Origin: Akkermansia sp.
Lineage (GTDB): Bacteria > Verrucomicrobiota > Verrucomicrobiia > Verrucomicrobiales > Akkermansiaceae
Length of the DNA stretch: 33,928 bases
NCBI GenBank assembly: GCA_017472085.1
Contig: JAFUQZ010000024.1
Location: 1-33,928 of the forward strand
Direction: 5' to 3'
Shown here: piece after piece, positions 31,180 to 33,928 of the stretch
Layout: each line of letters starts with the position of its first letter
Position numbering within the stretch: the stretch's first letter is position 1
Translations under genes and position numbers: made by a program
The notes under the pieces: generated by a model
Seen by the model: only the letters and a program-made list of their open reading frames with translations
Database searches by the model: none
What the model was told of the DNA's origin: nothing

Positions 31180-32007
31180 ATGCAATCAAGCGGTATCAGA
31201 CCATGGCTGCGGGAGCAACTGGCCGGGGGGCGCGTATGCGTCACTCGCGAGGAATTGCGCGCTGCTTTTCCTGATTACTCCCATCGGAACATGAAACAGG
31301 CAATAGCACGCGCTGTTGAGGACTGCATTCTGGCTTACGGTTGGCAAAACTTTTATCTGTTACTTCCCCCTGCTTACATGAAACGCAGAAGTTTGCCACC
31401 CACCCTCTACATAGATGCGCTCATGAACTACCTCGGCAGGCCTTATTGCGTTGCTTTGCTGAATGCGGCTGAAATTTACGGAGCCGCCCACCAACGCCCG
31501 CAGACCTTTACGGTCATGACCAGTAATCCTCCGCCAAGAGCACGAAAAGGTGATACTTCCATGCTGGTGTTTGTAACCAAAAGGGAGTTCAACACATGTG
31601 TACCATCTGAACTTATCCGAAGCATTAAAGTATCAAGCGGATACATCAAAGTTTCCACTCCGGAGTTCACTGCATTGTCTCTGATCCAATATCACAAGGC
31701 TGCCGGTGGACTATCTCACGTGCTGACAGTATTGGAAGAGCTTGTTGAAGAGTGCCGTTTTGACACACTTCCTGACAGCATCGCCAATTACGTCCCTGCT
31801 TCCGTCTTTCAGAGGTTGGGCTATTTGCTTGAAAACTCGATAGGGGATATGTCTGCCGGAGCTGCGCTCCATGAGTTTCTGTTCACCCATTACAAACCAC
31901 AGGCCGCACCTCTGCTCACCGGGACAGCAACCACCGAAAGCACGCTGGACAAGCGCTGGCGACTCTACCTGAACGCGCAGCCAAAATCAGATCAAGATGA
32001 TACCTGA
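31180..32007 (+). CDS. abiEi: Type IV toxin-antitoxin antitoxin, AbiEi family
   Basis: From ATG 31180 the product is 275 residues. An N-terminal winged-helix part (about 1-75: VTREELRAAFPDYSHRNMKQAIARAVED) is followed by the AbiEi antitoxin domain: IYIDALMNYLGRPYCVALLNAAEIYGAAHQ in the family form YxVAL..AA..hGaahq, VFVTKREF and TPEFTALSLIQY. The protein represses its own promoter and neutralises the toxin without binding it as a stable complex in the type IV scheme. ATG 31138 is an alternative start, but it lies on the -35 region of a good promoter, so I prefer 31180. It overlaps the toxin gene by 11 bases. The locus is between two PEP-CTERM cassettes and has lower GC than most of the window. 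Confidence 0.93.
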   Translation: MQSSGIRPWLREQLAGGRVCVTREELRAAFPDYSHRNMKQAIARAVEDCILAYGWQNFYLLLPPAYMKRRSLPPTLYIDALMNYLGRPYCVALLNAAEIYGAAHQRPQTFTVMTSNPPPRARKGDTSMLVFVTKREFNTCVPSELIRSIKVSSGYIKVSTPEFTALSLIQYHKAAGGLSHVLTVLEELVEECRFDTLPDSIANYVPASVFQRLGYLLENSIGDMSAGAALHEFLFTHYKPQAAPLLTGTATTESTLDKRWRLYLNAQPKSDQDDT

Positions 32008-32797
32008 ATCATACATCAATGAATGGGCGCAAAGCCACCCATGGAGCACAGACGCAATGGTGGAGCAGGATCTGCTCATCAGCCGTGCATTACTTGCCAT
32101 TTACAGCGACTCTTTTCTTCAGCAGGAGTTGGCGTTCAGAGGAGGAACGGCACTTCACAAAATCTATCTCAAGCCGCAACCACGGTACTCCGAGGACATA
32201 GACCTGGTGCAGATACATGCCGGCGGTATCAAACCTGTCATGGATCATTTGCGGGATGCATTGAGTTTTCTTGGCGAGCCAAAAACAAAAAGCACCCCCA
32301 TGAGTAATAAATTAATCTTCCGAGTAGAGCCGGAGGATTCTGCCATAAGCACCATACGCATCAAGCTGGAAATCAACTGCCGAGAACATTTCCACGTTCT
32401 TCCGTGGAATTCAGTACCCTATCAGGTGGATAGTTCATGGTTTTCCGGCAGCTGTATGATGACAACCTACCAGCTGGATGAATTGCTTGGCACCAAATTG
32501 CGGGCTCTTTACCAGCGCAGAAAAGGGAGGGATCTATTTGATCTCTATACAGCCTTGCAACAAGGCGAATACAGCACGGAAGCAATACTTACATCATTTT
32601 GCCGCTACATGGAAACATCTGCGGGCTATGTACCAAGCAGTAAAGAATTTATGCTGAACATGGAAGAAAAGATGCAATCATCCGATTTTCTGTCAGACAC
32701 CCGTCCTATTCTGTTGCCCGGTATCAATTATTCACCTGAACAAGCATTTGAAGCCGTCCAACTAACACTTATCGAGCACATAGATAGGTACAGATAG
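31997..32797 (+). CDS. abiEii: Type IV toxin-antitoxin toxin, AbiEii/AbiGii nucleotidyltransferase
   Basis: The 266-residue product is a nucleotidyltransferase-like toxin. FRGGTALHK (47-55) and RYSEDIDLV (63-71) carry the GG/GT motif and the catalytic Asp67 and Asp69, and KLRALYQRRKGRDLFDLY near 166-183 has the conserved Lys and Asp. AbiEii transfers nucleotides, in characterised cases onto tRNA or other acceptors, and inhibits growth; with AbiEi it can give phage abortive infection. All visible active-site residues are intact, so it is probably functional. Start ATGATACC overlaps the abiEi stop by 11 bases. No promoter of its own is needed. Confidence 0.94.
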   Translation: MIPESYINEWAQSHPWSTDAMVEQDLLISRALLAIYSDSFLQQELAFRGGTALHKIYLKPQPRYSEDIDLVQIHAGGIKPVMDHLRDALSFLGEPKTKSTPMSNKLIFRVEPEDSAISTIRIKLEINCREHFHVLPWNSVPYQVDSSWFSGSCMMTTYQLDELLGTKLRALYQRRKGRDLFDLYTALQQGEYSTEAILTSFCRYMETSAGYVPSSKEFMLNMEEKMQSSDFLSDTRPILLPGINYSPEQAFEAVQLTLIEHIDRYR

Positions 32798-32891
32798 TTT
32801 ATCACCCCTTGCGTTTGCAGTCATGTAAATGCTGCAGTATCGTTGACACCGGGACGTTTTGCTGAAAAAACTTGTCCGGCCAAAAATGAAG

Positions 32892-32923
32892 AAACGCTGC
32901 CACCCGTTACAGGCGGCAGCGTT
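32892..32923 (-). terminator. Terminator-like hairpin of PEP-CTERM gene 2
   Basis: AAACGCTGCC (32892-32901) pairs with GGCGGCAGCGTT (32912-32923); the downstream minus-strand tail is TTCTTCATTTTT. It matches the hairpin at 30031-30065 but has fewer T immediately after the stem. Confidence 0.6.
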
Positions 32924-32951
32924 GAAAATTGACTCAGCCGTCAGGCGCACT

Positions 32952-33566
32952 TTACTTGCGGCGACGACGAGCAGCCAGACCGGCAAGAGCCAGCAGGCTC
33001 AGCGTAGCCGTGGTCGGCTCCGGAACAGAAGAAACAACGTAAGCACTGTTTACCTTGAATGTCAGTTCGTTACCACCTCCTTCGGAGCCATTCATGTTAT
33101 GGTTACCGTCGGTGAAAGAAGCTACTTTCACACCATCCAGATAGAGGTCAGCAGCTGCTGCACCATTAGCTCCGCCAAGATAATCAACCTTGTAAACGCC
33201 AGGCAGAGTCACGACATAAGCCGCACCCCCGGCATCAACAAATGTGGAGCTATCCTGAGAAGTCAGAACACTATCGCTCGTCAGGGCTCCATCGGTAAAT
33301 GTAAGGTTCTTACCACGGTTAAGAGTGAGGATACCCGCGCTGCTCAACTCGAAAGCATTAACATTATATCCCTTATCCCCGGAGGTCTGATAGTAGGCAA
33401 GCAGAATATCGTAGTCACCGCTCACTGTACTGTTAGAGATGACAAAATGGAAATCGAACGGAGCAGCGTATAAGTCACCACCTTTAGCGAGATTAGTGTC
33501 CTCCCATACCGTTGTAGCGGAAGCCATCCCGGCGAGAGCCAGCAGAGCAATAATCGTCTTTTTCAT
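32952..33566 (-). CDS. PEP-CTERM sorting domain protein 2
   Basis: The 204-residue product has a signal peptide (MKKTIIALLALAGMASA) nearly the same as that of gene 1 and the same C-terminal domain VPEPTTATLSLLALAGLAA followed by RRRRK. Between them, residues about 18-178 form an exported, probably beta-rich domain (IRLNRGK-like, with VYKVDYLGGANGAAAADLYLDGVKVASF) with no visible relation to the middle of gene 1. It would be anchored to the cell surface by an exosortase encoded elsewhere. The same leader and terminator as gene 1 suggest shared control and a common origin by cassette duplication with exchange of the middle. Confidence 0.9.
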   Translation of the reverse strand: MKKTIIALLALAGMASATTVWEDTNLAKGGDLYAAPFDFHFVISNSTVSGDYDILLAYYQTSGDKGYNVNAFELSSAGILTLNRGKNLTFTDGALTSDSVLTSQDSSTFVDAGGAAYVVTLPGVYKVDYLGGANGAAAADLYLDGVKVASFTDGNHNMNGSEGGGNELTFKVNSAYVVSSVPEPTTATLSLLALAGLAARRRRK

Positions 33567-33697
33567 TGTTGTTGTATATAGTGTAATAAGTTTTGGTTAT
33601 ACGCACCCATGGGCGACACCGGCTTCCCCGCGCGACGGAACGACTCGGTTACGCTCCGGATGCGGAGGAAGTATATCGCATTCCGAATGCGATGCTG
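33567..33697 (-). repeat. Conserved leader of PEP-CTERM gene 2 with palindrome
   Basis: This block is the second copy of the leader seen at 30856-31001, with the palindrome ATCGCATTC-C-GAATGCGAT at 33675-33693. Similarity ends just beyond the palindrome. Confidence 0.8.
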
Positions 33698-33873
33698 TAC
33701 GTTTGACATATCATTGCGTTAGGTATAAGTGTCGCCGGTATACCATTTTTGAAAATAGTTTTTGTGCTCCACATCATATAGCATTGCGTCACATGTGTCC
33801 CAAAGTTTCCTGGCTCATAAGGCGAAAGCCCGATGAGAAGCGGAGTTATGGAAAAGAGCCGAAAACTTTATGC

Positions 33874-33928
33874 TCAGGAGGTGTCAATAGCAACATTTTC
33901 GTCTTCGAGCTGAACCAAGCACAGTGGA
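33874..33928 (-). CDS. Possible 3' end of a gene running in from the right
   Basis: On the minus strand a frame is open from the window edge to a TGA at 33876-33874 and reads LCLVQLEDENVAIDTS, a plausible protein end. Only about eighteen codons are visible, so neither family nor reality of the gene can be established. The region 33698-33873 contains no other gene, only a weak hairpin (CTCATCGGGC, GCC, ATGAG) near 33813-33840 and a GTGTCCCAAA string. Confidence 0.3.
   Translation of the reverse strand, partial: PLCLVQLEDENVAIDTS

Overview
The window looks like a chromosomal segment of a Verrucomicrobiota bacterium, most likely an Akkermansia-like gut anaerobe. The two PEP-CTERM proteins near the right end share a C-terminus (VPEPTT, a hydrophobic stretch, then an arginine-rich tail) of the type common in Akkermansia. 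The fused SecDF, the pyruvate:ferredoxin oxidoreductase and the membrane pyrophosphatase fit a fermentative anaerobe. Start codons mostly lack strong Shine-Dalgarno sequences, while good TTGACT/TAGGAT-type promoters are readable. The assignment to genus is inference from these features, not from a database search.

Layout. (1) 0.16-1.33 kb: an AT-rich tandem-repeat protein of unknown role. (2) 1.3-5.1 kb, minus strand: secDF, a membrane-anchored CbiX-like protein and a DUF167 protein, followed upstream by a tiny lipoprotein and tRNA-Gln. (3) 5.9-14.8 kb, minus strand: an exported ankyrin-repeat protein, the nrnA-truB-ribF run, a zinc-ribbon/DUF805 protein with an odd start, a TM2 protein, cca, an SPFH/band-7 protein and fabD. 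(4) 15.1-21.2 kb, plus strand: hppA and nifJ, each with a clear promoter and terminator. (5) 21.2-22.9 kb: an AAA_14/DUF4143 ATPase bracketed on both sides by paired palindromes built on AAAGTATACTTT. (6) 22.9-25.4 kb: a family-4-like uracil-DNA glycosylase lacking its Fe-S cysteines, divergent from a secreted GHL10/DUF187 protein. (7) 25.4-26.6 kb: a four-helix-bundle S23-type protein embedded among copies of a hairpin-rich repeat, one of them a complete 222-nt copy with terminal inverted repeats. (8) 26.7-30.0 kb, plus strand: ssb, a secreted peptidase-like protein without a zinc motif, rnhB and yraN. (9) 30.0-33.7 kb: two PEP-CTERM genes with near-identical leaders and 3' ends in the same orientation, bracketing an AbiE type IV toxin-antitoxin pair. 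The last bases may hold the 3' end of another gene.

How the parts relate. Much of the window is housekeeping: protein export, tRNA maturation and modification, flavin cofactors, fatty-acid initiation, PPi-driven ion pumping, pyruvate oxidation, DNA binding and repair. Accessory material lies in three islands, at 21.2-22.9, 25.4-26.6 and 30.0-33.7 kb, each tied to repeats. The best candidates for undescribed biology are the palindrome-bracketed ATPase/nuclease-like gene, the hairpin-array element next to the S23 gene, and the PEP-CTERM cassette duplication around AbiE.
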